Assembly (NCBI GenBank): GCA_903838705.1
Contig: CAILZL010000037.1
Span: 1-64,000, forward strand
From: an uncultured Pseudomonadota bacterium
Lineage (GTDB): Bacteria; Pseudomonadota; Gammaproteobacteria; Steroidobacterales; Steroidobacteraceae
Direction: 5' to 3'
Length of the DNA stretch: 64,000 nt
Below, piece by piece: positions 49,935 through 59,362 of the stretch (its first letter is position 1; every line of letters starts with the position of its first letter). Below the pieces are notes generated by a model, which saw nothing but the letters and a program-made list of their open reading frames with translations, had not been told where the DNA came from and ran no database searches. The position numbers were made by a program, and so were the translations under genes.

Positions 49935-51863
49935 TTACTTTTTGTCCTTCACTTCTTCAAACTCGGCATCCAGCACATCGTCCTTGCCTGCATTGCCGGC
50001 AGAGGTATCCTGGCCGCCCGCTGCGGATGCACCTTCTGCACCTGACGACTGGGCATAAGCCTGCTGTGCCAGCGAGGCTGATGCTTCAGCCAGCGCCTGG
50101 GTTTTCTTTTCGATGAGTTCCTTGTCATCGCCGCTCAATGCCGTTTTCAGATCCGACAGCGCAGATTCAATCTTTGCCCGATCTTCGGCAGGAACCTTGT
50201 CACCCAGTTCCTGCAAGGTCTTGTCAGTGGTGTGCACCAGCTGATCGGCCTTGTTGCGCGCCTCAACCACTTCCTTGAACTTGCGGTCTTCTTCAGCATG
50301 CGCTTCAGCATCTTTCACCATGCGCTTGATCTCGTCTTCCGACAGACCTGAAGATGCCTTGATGGTGATCTTCTGTTCCTTGCCGGTCGCCTTGTCTTTC
50401 GCTGACACATGCAGGATGCCATTGGCATCGATATCAAATGTCACTTCAATCTGCGGCATGCCGCGCTGAGCAGGCGGGATGCCTTCAAGGTTGAACTGAC
50501 CCAGTGACTTGTTATCACCCGCACGCTGACGCTCACCCTGCAACACGTGAATGGTTACAGCACTCTGATTGTCATCAGCAGTTGAGAAAACCTGCGAAGC
50601 CTTGGTCGGGATCGTGGTGTTCTTCTCGATCAGCTTGGTCATGATGCTGCCCAGGGTTTCGATACCCAGTGACAGCGGTGTCACGTCGAGCAACAGCACA
50701 TCCTTCACTTCACCGGACAGCACACCACCCTGGATCGCAGCGCCCACGGCCACTGCTTCATCAGGGTTCACATCCTTGCGTGGTTCCTTGCCGAAGAAGT
50801 CCTTCACGGCCTTCTGTACCAGCGGCATGCGGGTCTGACCGCCGACCAGAATTACTTCTGATATGTCGCCGATCGACAGACCTGCATCTTTCAACGCAAC
50901 GCGGCATGGCTCGACAGTACGCTTGACCAGCTCTTCCACCAGCGATTCCAGCTTGGCGCGGGTGAGCTTGATATTGAGGTGCTTCGGACCTGAGGCATCT
51001 GCAGTGATATACGGCAGATTGATTTCGGTCTGTTGCGAAGACGACAGCTCGATCTTGGCTTTTTCCGCAGCTTCTTTCAGACGCTGCACTGCCAGCGGGT
51101 CTTTGCGAACATCAACTCCGGATTCTTTCTTGAACTCATCTGCCAGAAAACTGATGATGCGGATATCGAAATCTTCGCCACCCAGGAAGGTGTCACCATT
51201 GGTAGCCAGCACTTCAAACTGCCGCTCGCCATCGACATCAGCCACTTCAATGATGGACACGTCAAACGTACCACCACCTAGGTCATACACGGCAATCTTG
51301 CGATCACCGCCCTGCTTGTCCATGCCGTAAGCCAGCGCTGCGGCAGTAGGTTCGTTGATGATGCGCTTGACGTTAAGGCCCGCAATACGGCCAGCATCTT
51401 TGGTTGCCTGACGCTGCGAATCGTTGAAGTACGCCGGTACCGTGATGACTGCATCGGTAACCGTCTCGCCGAGGAAGTCCTCAGCGGTCTTTTTCATCTT
51501 CATCAGCACGCGTGCCGAGATTTCCGGTGGTGACAGCTTCTTGTTCTGCGCTTCCACCCAGGCATCGCCGTTATCGGCGGCCAGAATCTTGTAGGACACC
51601 ATGCCGATGTCCTTCTGTACCACATCGTCCTTGAACTTGCGGCCGATAAGGCGCTTTACTGCAAACAGGGTGTTCTGTGGATTGGTGACCGCCTGACGCT
51701 TGGCAGATTGACCCACCAGCACTTCGTCGTCCTTGGTAAAGGCAACAATGGAAGGTGTAGTGCGATCGCCTTCACTGTTTTCGATCACGCGCGGCTTGCC
51801 GCCTTCCATGATCGCCACACAGGAATTGGTGGTACCCAGGTCAATGCCGATTGTCTTTGCCAT
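49935..51863 (-). CDS. dnaK: Chaperone protein DnaK (Hsp70)
   Basis: ATP-driven chaperone for nascent and stress-denatured proteins. 642 residues: nucleotide-binding domain 1-385 ([34 protein letters not shown]), linker [16 protein letters not shown], substrate-binding domain to about 600, and a Gly/Ala-rich tail ending EEVKDKK, the usual EEVxDKK signature. It lies between grpE and dnaJ and has a sigma-32-type promoter in front. Confidence 0.98.
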   Translation of the reverse strand: MAKTIGIDLGTTNSCVAIMEGGKPRVIENSEGDRTTPSIVAFTKDDEVLVGQSAKRQAVTNPQNTLFAVKRLIGRKFKDDVVQKDIGMVSYKILAADNGDAWVEAQNKKLSPPEISARVLMKMKKTAEDFLGETVTDAVITVPAYFNDSQRQATKDAGRIAGLNVKRIINEPTAAALAYGMDKQGGDRKIAVYDLGGGTFDVSIIEVADVDGERQFEVLATNGDTFLGGEDFDIRIISFLADEFKKESGVDVRKDPLAVQRLKEAAEKAKIELSSSQQTEINLPYITADASGPKHLNIKLTRAKLESLVEELVKRTVEPCRVALKDAGLSIGDISEVILVGGQTRMPLVQKAVKDFFGKEPRKDVNPDEAVAVGAAIQGGVLSGEVKDVLLLDVTPLSLGIETLGSIMTKLIEKNTTIPTKASQVFSTADDNQSAVTIHVLQGERQRAGDNKSLGQFNLEGIPPAQRGMPQIEVTFDIDANGILHVSAKDKATGKEQKITIKASSGLSEDEIKRMVKDAEAHAEEDRKFKEVVEARNKADQLVHTTDKTLQELGDKVPAEDRAKIESALSDLKTALSGDDKELIEKKTQALAEASASLAQQAYAQSSGAEGASAAGGQDTSAGNAGKDDVLDAEFEEVKDKK

Positions 51864-51931
51864 GTTGAAAACTCCGCGAAATGCTCTGAAAAAATGTTAG
51901 CCAGTTGGTTAGTAAGCCATTGCCGCTCTTT

Positions 51932-51957
51932 ATGTGGGCAATGTGCCGGGATTCAAG
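51932..51957 (-). promoter_or_regulatory. Sigma-32-type heat-shock promoter of dnaK
   Basis: On the minus strand CTTGAA, 13 bases, CCCACATA. The -35 is perfect and the -10 is near the CCCCATnT consensus. It lies between grpE and dnaK, about 70 bases before the dnaK start. Confidence 0.5.
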
Positions 51958-51963
51958 TCCACC

Positions 51964-52488
51964 TCAATCCGGCGCACGGGCTACCAGCACCCGTGCCGGC
52001 CGCAGCAGTCGGCCACTGAGCTGATATCCCTTCTGAATTACGTTAATCACCGTGTTAGGGGCATGGTCTGCAGAAGGCATCATCGCGATCGCCTCATGAA
52101 ATTCCGGATTGAACGGCTGCCCTTCCGGCGTAACTTCCAGCAGACCTGCCTTCTCGAAGGCTTTGGCGAGCAACTTGAGCGTGGCATCACTGCCGGCACG
52201 TAAATCTTCGGCGGTGGCAGTCTGCACAGCCAGACCCATTTCCAGTGAATCCTTCACGCCGATCAGTTCACCGGCGAATTTCTCCAATGCGTACTTGTGT
52301 GCGTTTTCCACATCGCGCTGCGCACGGCGCCGCACGTTTTCCAGCTCTGCCATGGCGCGCAAGGCCTGATCACGGGATTCATTGGCGCGCGCTTCAGCTG
52401 CTTCCAATGATGCCTTGAGGCTGTCCAGTTCGCTTACTTCGCCGGCGGGTTCATTGGCAGGCTGATCATTCACTTCAGGGGTATTCAT
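51964..52488 (-). CDS. grpE: Nucleotide exchange factor GrpE
   Basis: Releases ADP from DnaK. 174 residues: an acidic, loose front part (to about 30), a long coiled coil (about 30-100, RNDQALRAMAELENVRRRA-like, here ESRDQALRAMAELENVRRRA) and the beta domain near the end. The ATG is preceded by GGAG; a TTG seven codons upstream is not needed. It starts the grpE-dnaK-dnaJ set, after hrcA. Confidence 0.95.
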   Translation of the reverse strand: MNTPEVNDQPANEPAGEVSELDSLKASLEAAEARANESRDQALRAMAELENVRRRAQRDVENAHKYALEKFAGELIGVKDSLEMGLAVQTATAEDLRAGSDATLKLLAKAFEKAGLLEVTPEGQPFNPEFHEAIAMMPSADHAPNTVINVIQKGYQLSGRLLRPARVLVARAPD

Positions 52489-52582
52489 CAATCCATACTC
52501 CAGACACAAAATTACCCAGCACCAGCCTTCACTGAAGACAGACCGGGAAACGGGGACAGAAAACCATCAGGATGCGCGGATG

Positions 52583-52608
52583 ATGGGGACGAATTTGCAG
52601 GAATCAAG
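52583..52608 (-). promoter_or_regulatory. Sigma-32-type heat-shock promoter of grpE
   Basis: On the minus strand CTTGAT, 14 bases, CCCCATCA, a close match to CTTGAA-N11-16-CCCCATnT. It lies between hrcA and grpE, about 95 bases before the grpE start. No CIRCE element is found nearby. Confidence 0.7.
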
Positions 52609-52662
52609 AGCCAGCGGCCATCCTGCCGTCAGAAGTCATCCGATGGCTCGCGCAGGCCCGGC

Positions 52663-53724
52663 TCAGGATTTGTTATTCAGCGCCGCGCCCAGCAATCTGG
52701 CGGTGAGATCCACAATCGGGATCACACGTTCGTAGGCCATGCGGGTCGGGCCAATAACCCCAAGCACGCCGACCACTTCCTTGTCGATGGCGTAAGGCGC
52801 AGTGATGACACTGCAATCATCAAAGATAGTGTGACCGGACTCGTGCCCGATAAAAATCTGCACACCCTCGGCACGCAAACTCTGGTCGAGCAGATGCAAT
52901 ACGTCATGCTGCTGGTTGAAAGCCTCGAACAATCTGCGCAGCTTTTCCACACTCGAAAGCTCGGCAAATCCCATGAGATTGGTTTCGCCTGCGATTACAT
53001 ACTGCATGGGCGGCCTGGCTTCGTCGGAAGCGACCACCTGCTGCGCCAGCCAGATCGCATCAATCATGCTCTGGTTCAGATGTTCACGCGTCTGCTTGAG
53101 CTGAGCCACCAGCTTTTCACGCACCGTGCTCAGATCACGTCCCGCAAATTGCTGATTCAGATAATTGGCTGCTCGGCGCAATTCCTCGCTGCTGTAAGTG
53201 CGCTCCAGCTGCATGACGCGGTTCTGCACCTCACGGCCATTAGTCACCAGCACAGCCAGCACCCGGTTATCAGACAGAGACAGAAACTCGATCTGGGTCA
53301 GCTCCTTGTGCTCCTGACGCGGCAGCGTGACCACACCGGCCAGCTGTGTAATCGAAGAGAGCATCTTGGAAGCGGCGGCAACCAGCGCATTCGGATCATC
53401 GCTGCGCGATACCAGTCCCTGCTGAATAATCTGAACTGCTTCAGTTTCAAGTGGTCGCACTTTGAGCAGCGTGTCCACAAAAAAACGATATCCCTTGTCG
53501 GTCGGTACGCGTCCCGCCGAGGTATGAGGTGAGGTCACAAAGCCCAATTCTTCCAGGTCAGCCATCACGTTGCGGATGGTCGCTGCACTCAAGGCCATGC
53601 CGGATTCGCGCGACAGGCTGCGCGAACCCACCGGCTGCCCCTCACGAATGTATTGCTCTACCAGCGTGCGCAGCAGTTGCTGGGCACGATCATTCAGGGT
53701 GTCATCATGCGAATCGAAGCTCAT
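52663..53724 (-). CDS. hrcA: Heat-inducible transcription repressor HrcA
   Basis: Dimeric repressor that in other bacteria binds CIRCE elements and is kept active by GroEL. 353 residues. A winged helix at the front (residues about 10-75, VGSRSLSRESGMALSAATIRNVMADLEELGFV) is followed by a GAF-like domain and the C-terminal IGPTRMAYERVIPIVDLTA stretch, which are family-specific. No CIRCE sequence was found before hrcA, grpE or dnaK in this window, so its main target may be groES elsewhere. It is divergent from nadK. Confidence 0.95.
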   Translation of the reverse strand: MSFDSHDDTLNDRAQQLLRTLVEQYIREGQPVGSRSLSRESGMALSAATIRNVMADLEELGFVTSPHTSAGRVPTDKGYRFFVDTLLKVRPLETEAVQIIQQGLVSRSDDPNALVAAASKMLSSITQLAGVVTLPRQEHKELTQIEFLSLSDNRVLAVLVTNGREVQNRVMQLERTYSSEELRRAANYLNQQFAGRDLSTVREKLVAQLKQTREHLNQSMIDAIWLAQQVVASDEARPPMQYVIAGETNLMGFAELSSVEKLRRLFEAFNQQHDVLHLLDQSLRAEGVQIFIGHESGHTIFDDCSVITAPYAIDKEVVGVLGVIGPTRMAYERVIPIVDLTARLLGAALNNKS

Positions 53725-53744
53725 TTTGACTGGGGCACACAGGT

Positions 53745-53779
53745 CTCAATAGGGACGGATGCAATCGCACGCTATTGAG
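53745..53779. repeat. Inverted repeat overlapping the hrcA promoter
   Basis: CTCAATAG and CTATTGAG, perfect over 8 bp with a 19-bp spacer. The right arm overlaps the proposed -10 box of hrcA. It differs from CIRCE (TTAGCACTC-N9-GAGTGCTAA) but could be an operator. Confidence 0.4.
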
Positions 53780-53797
53780 CCGGCCGGCCAGTGTCAA
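53769..53797 (-). promoter_or_regulatory. Candidate hrcA promoter
   Basis: On the minus strand a perfect TTGACA, 17 bases, then TAGCGT. It lies about 45 bases before the hrcA start codon, in the 138-bp divergent gap with nadK. Confidence 0.5.
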
Positions 53798-53862
53798 GCA
53801 AAGGCCGTAAATACCGGCTAAAGTAGCTCGCCTGCATTGTCAGTTCGCTATCAACAACACTT

Positions 53863-54816
53863 ATGCCTGCCGCCAAACCAAAGACTGCCAAACCCGCTAA
53901 AAGCAAGGCTTCCGCCAGTGCTTTCAAGACTCTGGCGCTGCTCGGCCCGTCCAGTGACCCCAAGGTGGCCGAAACGCTCGTCACACTGGCAAAGCATCTG
54001 GTCAAACTGGGTCTTGATGTACTGGTTGACCGGCATTTTCCTGCGCCTGCGCCCAGAAAAGTGGCGATTGCCGATGAAACAGAAATTGCCACCCGCAGCG
54101 ATCTGGTTATTACAGTCGGAGGCGATGGCACCATGCTGCGCGCGGCGCGACTGCTGGCGGGCACGGATGTGCCGGTTCTGGGTGTGAACAGGGGTCGCCT
54201 GGGTTTTCTGGCCGACATCAGCCCGAAAGACATGCTGAAGAGGATTGATAAAGTTCTGGCAGGTCAGTTCGAGCGCGGCTCACGTTCACTGCTGCAGGTA
54301 ACCCTGATGCCAGCTAAAGGAAAAAAACTGGAACGACTGACGGTAAACGATTGCGTACTGCAGAAATGGGAAACGGGCCGGATGCTCGATTACGAAACCT
54401 GGGTGAATGGCAGGTACGTCAACACACATGGCGGCGATGGCGTCATCGTCGCTTCTGCCACGGGTTCGACAGCCTACGCTCTATCCTGCGGCGGTCCGAT
54501 CATTCACCCGGATATGGATGCCATGGTGATTGCTCCGATCTGCCCGCATACCCTGTCAGACAGACCGATTGTCATCCCGGCCAGCAGCACCGTAGAGATT
54601 CGCCGTGTGCAGGATCGTGCTACCAAGGCGCAGGTCACCTGTGATGGCGACATGCTGGGTGATCTGAATGTGGGTGACCGTTTATTGATCGGTCCGGCGC
54701 ATGCACGTGTGACGCTGCTGCATCCGGTAGGTCATGACTACTATCGTATTCTGCGCTCCAAACTGCACTGGGGACGCGGTGCACTGAGTCCGCTGCTGAG
54801 CGAGGAAGAGGCATAG
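53863..54816 (+). CDS. nadK: NAD kinase
   Basis: Phosphorylates NAD to NADP. 317 residues. Catalytic and nucleotide motifs: VGGDGTMLRAARL and HGGDGVIVASATGSTAY, with SCGGPIIHP after. The first 20 residues are Lys/Ala/Pro-rich (MPAAKPKTAKPAKSK), longer than in E. coli and recalling the DksA tail. No Shine-Dalgarno is clear. recN begins 2 bp after its stop, so the pair is an operon. Confidence 0.96.
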   Translation: MPAAKPKTAKPAKSKASASAFKTLALLGPSSDPKVAETLVTLAKHLVKLGLDVLVDRHFPAPAPRKVAIADETEIATRSDLVITVGGDGTMLRAARLLAGTDVPVLGVNRGRLGFLADISPKDMLKRIDKVLAGQFERGSRSLLQVTLMPAKGKKLERLTVNDCVLQKWETGRMLDYETWVNGRYVNTHGGDGVIVASATGSTAYALSCGGPIIHPDMDAMVIAPICPHTLSDRPIVIPASSTVEIRRVQDRATKAQVTCDGDMLGDLNVGDRLLIGPAHARVTLLHPVGHDYYRILRSKLHWGRGALSPLLSEEEA

Positions 54817-54818
54817 CG

Positions 54819-56519
54819 ATGTTGAGCAGCATCCAGATAAAGGACTTTGCCATCATTGATCACATCGAACTGGAGCTCGAAGCGGGCATGACTGCGCTCA
54901 CCGGCGAAACGGGCGCAGGTAAATCCATTCTGGTTGATGCACTGATGTTCGTAACCGGCACACGGGCAGGTACGGACATTATCCGTCATGGATGCGACAA
55001 GGCTGAAGTGTCTGCAAGTTTTACCCTCACCCGGAACCCGCTCAGCGAAAACTGGTTCAAGGAACAGGACATTGCGCATGATGGCGAATGTGTACTCAGA
55101 CGTCTGATGAGTCGGGATGGCCGCTCACGCGCATGGGTCAATGGTCAGGCCATGCCGGTACAGGCATTGAGGCAACTCGGTGAAACACTGGTCGATGTGC
55201 ATGGCCAGATGGAATATCAATCCCTGATGAGACGCAGCGCCCAGCGCGAACTGCTGGATCAGCATGGTAATAATGCAGAAATTCTCGCTCGTGTGGCCGA
55301 TAGCTGGTCATCGCTTAAATCATTACTCACACAGAGAGATGAAACACAGCGCAGTGCCGCTGATCGCAATGAACGACTGAGCCTGTTGCGCTATCAATTG
55401 AGTGAACTGGATACGCTGGCACCACAGGCGGATGAGCTGGCCGGCCTGACAGCTGAACGGCAACTGCATGCGCATAGCGGCAAGCTCGCACAAGGTGTCC
55501 GGCAGCTGGCTGAAATCCTGCGTGAAGATGATACTCACACTGCAGAACAGGTGATGTCACGTGCAGTGACCGTCGCGCGTCAGCTGGTGACTATCGATAC
55601 ACGCATGACAGGCACTCTCCAGTTATTGGAAGAAGCATTGATTGCCTGTCGTGAAGCAGCCGATGGCGTGCAGCGGTATGAATCCGAACTGGATGCCGAT
55701 CCAGCCAGACAGGAATGGGTGGAACAACGATTGGCCGCACTCGAAACGGCTGCCCGCAAGCACCGCACAACCGTTGATGCATTGCCGCAAGTGCAGGAAA
55801 GTTGCCGCGCAGAAGTGATGCGACTGGAATCGCTGGAATTCACGCTGGAACAACTGAACATGCAGATTGAATCTGCCAGCAAGCGGTTCGCCGCTGACTG
55901 CAAGAAACTCAGTGATGCACGCAAAGTAGCAGCCACAGCATTAAGCGAGCGGGTCAGTAGTCTGATGCAGGGACTTGGTATGCCCGGCGGTCGTCTGGTC
56001 ATCCAGATAAATGCCTTGAGCGAGGGCGATGCTAGCAGTCACGGTGCGGATGAAGTGGAATTCATGGTCAGCGCCAATCCGGGCCAACCGTTAAAACCAC
56101 TGGCCAAAGTGGCATCCGGAGGCGAACTGTCACGCATCAGTCTGTCAATCCAGGTGGCAGCAGTTGAATCCGTCCCCTGCCCGACGCTGGTATTCGATGA
56201 AGTGGATGCAGGGGTTGGTGGTGGCGTGGCAGAAATGGTGGGGCGACAACTTCGCACGCTGGGTGAACGGGCACAGGTACTGTGTGTAACGCATCTGCCA
56301 CAGGTGGCCAGTCAGGCGCATGCACAAGTCAGGGTCACCAAACTCACTGATGGCAAACACACACGCACTGCGCTGGAAATTCTGAACCACGCTGCCCGTA
56401 TTGAAGAAATCGCACGCATGCTCGGTGGTACGCAGGTCAGCGATACGGCGCGCTCACATGCGGCTGAAATGCTGGCAGGTGCTGCTGTGTCACCCTCCAG
56501 AAAGAAAGCACGCCGATAG
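54819..56519 (+). CDS. recN: DNA repair protein RecN
   Basis: SMC-like ATPase acting in double-strand break repair. 566 residues. Walker A GETGAGKSILVDAL is near residue 30, ABC signature SGGELSRISLSIQV near 430, and Walker B DEVDAGVGGGVAE about 30 residues on; coiled coils (about 160-370) lie between. SOS control is usual in relatives, but a LexA box was not seen; transcription comes with nadK. It ends toward the convergent glycosyltransferase gene. Confidence 0.96.
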   Translation: MLSSIQIKDFAIIDHIELELEAGMTALTGETGAGKSILVDALMFVTGTRAGTDIIRHGCDKAEVSASFTLTRNPLSENWFKEQDIAHDGECVLRRLMSRDGRSRAWVNGQAMPVQALRQLGETLVDVHGQMEYQSLMRRSAQRELLDQHGNNAEILARVADSWSSLKSLLTQRDETQRSAADRNERLSLLRYQLSELDTLAPQADELAGLTAERQLHAHSGKLAQGVRQLAEILREDDTHTAEQVMSRAVTVARQLVTIDTRMTGTLQLLEEALIACREAADGVQRYESELDADPARQEWVEQRLAALETAARKHRTTVDALPQVQESCRAEVMRLESLEFTLEQLNMQIESASKRFAADCKKLSDARKVAATALSERVSSLMQGLGMPGGRLVIQINALSEGDASSHGADEVEFMVSANPGQPLKPLAKVASGGELSRISLSIQVAAVESVPCPTLVFDEVDAGVGGGVAEMVGRQLRTLGERAQVLCVTHLPQVASQAHAQVRVTKLTDGKHTRTALEILNHAARIEEIARMLGGTQVSDTARSHAAEMLAGAAVSPSRKKARR

Positions 56520-56528
56520 AACAGTCAC

Positions 56529-56547
56529 GGCTTCTCATCAAGAAGCC
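56529..56547. other. Hairpin between recN and the glycosyltransferase gene
   Basis: GGCTTCT and AGAAGCC, 7-bp stem with a 5-base loop, in the 47-bp convergent gap. There is no U-run on either side, so it is at best a weak terminator. Confidence 0.4.
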
Positions 56548-56566
56548 ACACCCCACCTACCCGCTT

Positions 56567-57310
56567 TTACGGTTGAAAGCCCGGGAAGATTCTTCTGACA
56601 AGTGCCTCGGGCAACAGATACTGCGGCAGACAAACCGCTGAATTGGATTGATGCAGCACATGGAGGCAGAGACCTATATCGTCACCCACCAGTGCAATCG
56701 GGGTTTCCTGACGAAGTGCCGCCATGATGAATTCACCATCTTCATTGTGATCGAGATGCTGGAACGGGTTGCGCGCCCAGACCTGCTTCCTGAAAACATA
56801 ACTGAACCCGAACCCATAGTGATTCATTTCAAATGGAGCGTAGCCGGGCTGAAAAGTCAGGCATTCCATAGGCCCACCACTCCATCTGAAATGTAATCCG
56901 GATTTTTCCATCAGATTCCAGAACCCGTACTTGCGATACAAGTAGCTGTACAGAAAGAACCCTGTGAGCTTGATAAAGTCGCACTTTCTGGTCTGCATCT
57001 CATTAACCATGATGCGAACATACTCCGGCGAGTAATAGTCATCATCATCAAACTGCACGATGACATCGCTTCTGGCCTGATCAACCAGACGATTACGCTT
57101 TTCACCGATGGATATTTTTTGTCCCAGATGCTCATATCTGACGCGGGGATCATCGAGACCGCGCATGAAAGCGCTCGGTTCCGGGCTGTCGTCGAGTACC
57201 AGCCACTCAATGTCCGGAACACTTTGCTGAGCAAATCCCTTATAAGCAGCTGGCAGAAGATGTTCGCGGCCGAAGGTAGGTGTAATGATGCTGGCGATGG
57301 GTTTTGTCAT
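56567..57310 (-). CDS. Family 2 glycosyltransferase
   Basis: 247 residues, soluble GT-A fold. The front part ASIITPTFGREHLLPAAYKGF and the metal motif QFDDDDYYSP (near residue 92) are typical of GT2 enzymes that use UDP- or dTDP-sugars. Acceptor and sugar are not known. It has no sugar genes at its side; it is set between recN and fur, where no such gene is usual, so it may be an acquired LPS or surface-sugar gene. GGAA stands before the ATG. Confidence 0.8.
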   Translation of the reverse strand: MTKPIASIITPTFGREHLLPAAYKGFAQQSVPDIEWLVLDDSPEPSAFMRGLDDPRVRYEHLGQKISIGEKRNRLVDQARSDVIVQFDDDDYYSPEYVRIMVNEMQTRKCDFIKLTGFFLYSYLYRKYGFWNLMEKSGLHFRWSGGPMECLTFQPGYAPFEMNHYGFGFSYVFRKQVWARNPFQHLDHNEDGEFIMAALRQETPIALVGDDIGLCLHVLHQSNSAVCLPQYLLPEALVRRIFPGFQP

Positions 57311-57428
57311 TCAGATTTTCCGGAAACGATTCTCTATTCAAACAGGGCATGACCTTCGGCACATAATTGAACACCTTGATGAATAGCACCTGCTGCTGAT
57401 ACACCAAATCAACAACTCAGAAATCAGT

Positions 57429-57857
57429 TCAACCGGGACGCTGGTTTTTTTCTATACAGTCGATGCATCGACCATACAGGATCATTGAGTGTGCGGTTAA
57501 GGTATAACCCTGCTGCCTGGCGATTTCATGCTGCCGCTGTTCAATGCTGCTGTCCATGAACTCTTTCACTCTGCCGCAGTCAATGCACACGATGTGATCG
57601 TGATGCTCGCCTTCATTGAGTTCAAATACGGCGGTTCCGCCTTCGAAATGGTGGCGCGTCACCAGACCCGCAGCCTCAAACTGGGTCAGCACACGGTACA
57701 CAGTGGCCAGACCGATATCTTCGTGGGTTTCAAGCAAACGCCGGTAGATATCTTCGGCACTCATGTGGCGCGGCTCTGCGACGCCCAGAATGTCGAGAAT
57801 TTTCATGCGCGGCAGGGTTACCTTGAGGCCCGCCTTACGCAGATCAGTGGTTTGCAC
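57429..57857 (-). CDS. fur: Ferric uptake regulator Fur
   Basis: Fe(II)-sensing repressor of iron uptake genes. 142 residues: an N-terminal winged helix (VTLPRMKILDILGVAEPRHMSAEDIYRRL in part, about 10-80) and a dimerisation domain with the His-rich metal site in VTRHHFEGG and GEHHDHIVC. The structural zinc pairs CIDC and a second CIDC near the end are intact. It is divergent from bamE, the common neighbour in gammaproteobacteria. Confidence 0.97.
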   Translation of the reverse strand: MQTTDLRKAGLKVTLPRMKILDILGVAEPRHMSAEDIYRRLLETHEDIGLATVYRVLTQFEAAGLVTRHHFEGGTAVFELNEGEHHDHIVCIDCGRVKEFMDSSIEQRQHEIARQQGYTLTAHSMILYGRCIDCIEKNQRPG

Positions 57858-57985
57858 GCTCGACTCCTGCAGGTTCTGCTCGATATAGGATCAATACTCG
57901 TGGTCACGTGTTTTCGGTATGATCCGCAGGGCATTATCACGTAATGCCGGTCCCACCCACAATCTTTAAGATGATGCACACATCC

Positions 57986-58333
57986 ATGCGCCCCTTTCAA
58001 TCCGCTGTCCGACTGCACACCTGCCTCTCAGCCAGCCTGCTGCTGGCATTGTTACTGGGAAGCAGCGCCTGCGTTTATCGAATCCCGATCCAGCAGGGCA
58101 ACTTTCTTGAAGCCAAGGATGTCGATCAAGTGACGGTGGGCATGACCCAGGCGCAGGTGCGTTATGTACTGGGCACTCCGATGGTCGTCGATCCGTTTAC
58201 CAAGGATCGCTGGGACTATGTTTATTATCTGAAGACAACCCGGATGCAAACCCCGGTACAACATCACTTTGTGGTGTATTTCGAGCAGGGTAACGTCGCC
58301 CGTATTGAACGGCCCGAAACCCCCAAAGGATAG
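57986..58333 (+). CDS. bamE: Outer membrane assembly lipoprotein BamE
   Basis: Small lipoprotein of the BAM complex that inserts outer-membrane proteins. About 115 residues. A signal peptide leads to Cys29, but the lipobox is weak: SSAC in place of L-x-G/A-C. The SmpA/OmlA core follows (VDQVTVGMTQAQVRYVLGTP, WDYVYYLKT). Starts at 57971 or 57944 are possible too, and none has a good Shine-Dalgarno. Its stop is 3 bp from the end of the convergent ratA. Confidence 0.92.
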   Translation: MRPFQSAVRLHTCLSASLLLALLLGSSACVYRIPIQQGNFLEAKDVDQVTVGMTQAQVRYVLGTPMVVDPFTKDRWDYVYYLKTTRMQTPVQHHFVVYFEQGNVARIERPETPKG

Positions 58334-58336
58334 ACG

Positions 58337-58783
58337 TTATCCGTATAGCGCCTTTGCACGCTGAGTAAATGCAGTCACCAATGAACCACAACTGGCTTCA
58401 AAAGCCTTGCCCATCAGCATATCCAGCATTCCATTTTTGAATTCAAACTGAATCTGCAAATCCACCCTCGTTCCGCACGGCTGGCCATCGGTATCAATGA
58501 TCTCGGTGAAACGCCAGCAACCTGTCAGTTGCCTGAAGGGTCCATCCACCAGTTGCATGGTCATCTGGTGGGGCGCACTCAGCTGATTGCGGGTAGTGAA
58601 GTGCTCTTTGACACCGAGACGCTCCATTTCCAGCCGGCCGGTCAGTTGGTCAGCATCACGAGACAGCAATTTCGCAGCAGAAACCCAGGGCAGAAACTCG
58701 GGATAGCGCTCGAAGTCCTCTACCAGCGCAAACATCTGTGCCGGGGAGTACTTGACCAGGGCGTTTCGCTTGACTTCACGCAT
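58337..58783 (-). CDS. ratA: RatA-type SRPBCC (COQ10-like) protein
   Basis: 148 residues with a START-like hydrophobic-pocket fold. Family members are called RatA toxin (reported to hinder 70S formation in E. coli) or coenzyme Q-binding COQ10-like proteins. Typical stretches: [26 protein letters not shown] and [20 protein letters not shown]. No RatB antitoxin-like partner follows here, so a role in ubiquinone handling is at least as likely. It is divergent from smpB. Confidence 0.92.
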   Translation of the reverse strand: MREVKRNALVKYSPAQMFALVEDFERYPEFLPWVSAAKLLSRDADQLTGRLEMERLGVKEHFTTRNQLSAPHQMTMQLVDGPFRQLTGCWRFTEIIDTDGQPCGTRVDLQIQFEFKNGMLDMLMGKAFEASCGSLVTAFTQRAKALYG

Positions 58784-58880
58784 TGTTCGAATTCAGTTCA
58801 TACCAGCAGCTAGTGTAACGGGATATCACCCACACCTGTACAATGCAGGTCATTCTTCATGCAAATCGTCATTCTTCTCA

Positions 58881-59351
58881 ATGAGCAAGAAAAAGTCCGA
58901 AAATAAGAGTGCTTCCATCGCCGAAAATCGCAAGGCACGCTATGATTATTTTATTGAGGACACCTATGAAGCAGGTATCGCCCTGCAGGGATGGGAGGTC
59001 AAGAGCCTGCGAGCCGGTCGGGCGCAACTCAAAGAAGCCTATGTATTTGTCAAAAATGGCGAGGCATTCCTGTTCGGCGCACATATTTCAGCATTGCCCA
59101 CTGCTTCCACGCATTTCGTACCCGATCCGTTGCGCACCCGCAAACTACTGCTGAACCGCAGAGAACTGGAAGAATTAGGCAGCGCCGTTGCACGCAAAGG
59201 TTACACGCTGGCGCCACTGGAACTGTACTGGAAAGCAGGTCGGGCCAAATTGCGTCTGGGTCTGGCCAAGGGCAAGCAGGATCATGACAAGCGCGACACC
59301 GAAAAGGAACGCGACTGGCAGCGCGACAAAGCACGCCTGCTACGCAAGTAA
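58881..59351 (+). CDS. smpB: SsrA-binding protein SmpB
   Basis: Binds tmRNA and delivers it to stalled ribosomes. 156 residues. Hallmarks: [36 protein letters not shown] and a basic tail ([15 protein letters not shown]) that enters the mRNA channel. The chosen ATG matches the family; the longer open frame upstream is not. Its partner ssrA is about 3.2 kb downstream on the same strand, separated by a glycosylation trio. Confidence 0.97.
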   Translation: MSKKKSENKSASIAENRKARYDYFIEDTYEAGIALQGWEVKSLRAGRAQLKEAYVFVKNGEAFLFGAHISALPTASTHFVPDPLRTRKLLLNRRELEELGSAVARKGYTLAPLELYWKAGRAKLRLGLAKGKQDHDKRDTEKERDWQRDKARLLRK

Positions 59352-59362
59352 GCGACTACCAG

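Noticed and set aside
48674-53862. CIRCE element for HrcA
   Set aside because: Looked for TTAGCACTC-N9-GAGTGCTAA before hrcA, grpE, dnaK and dnaJ; no match beyond a few bases.
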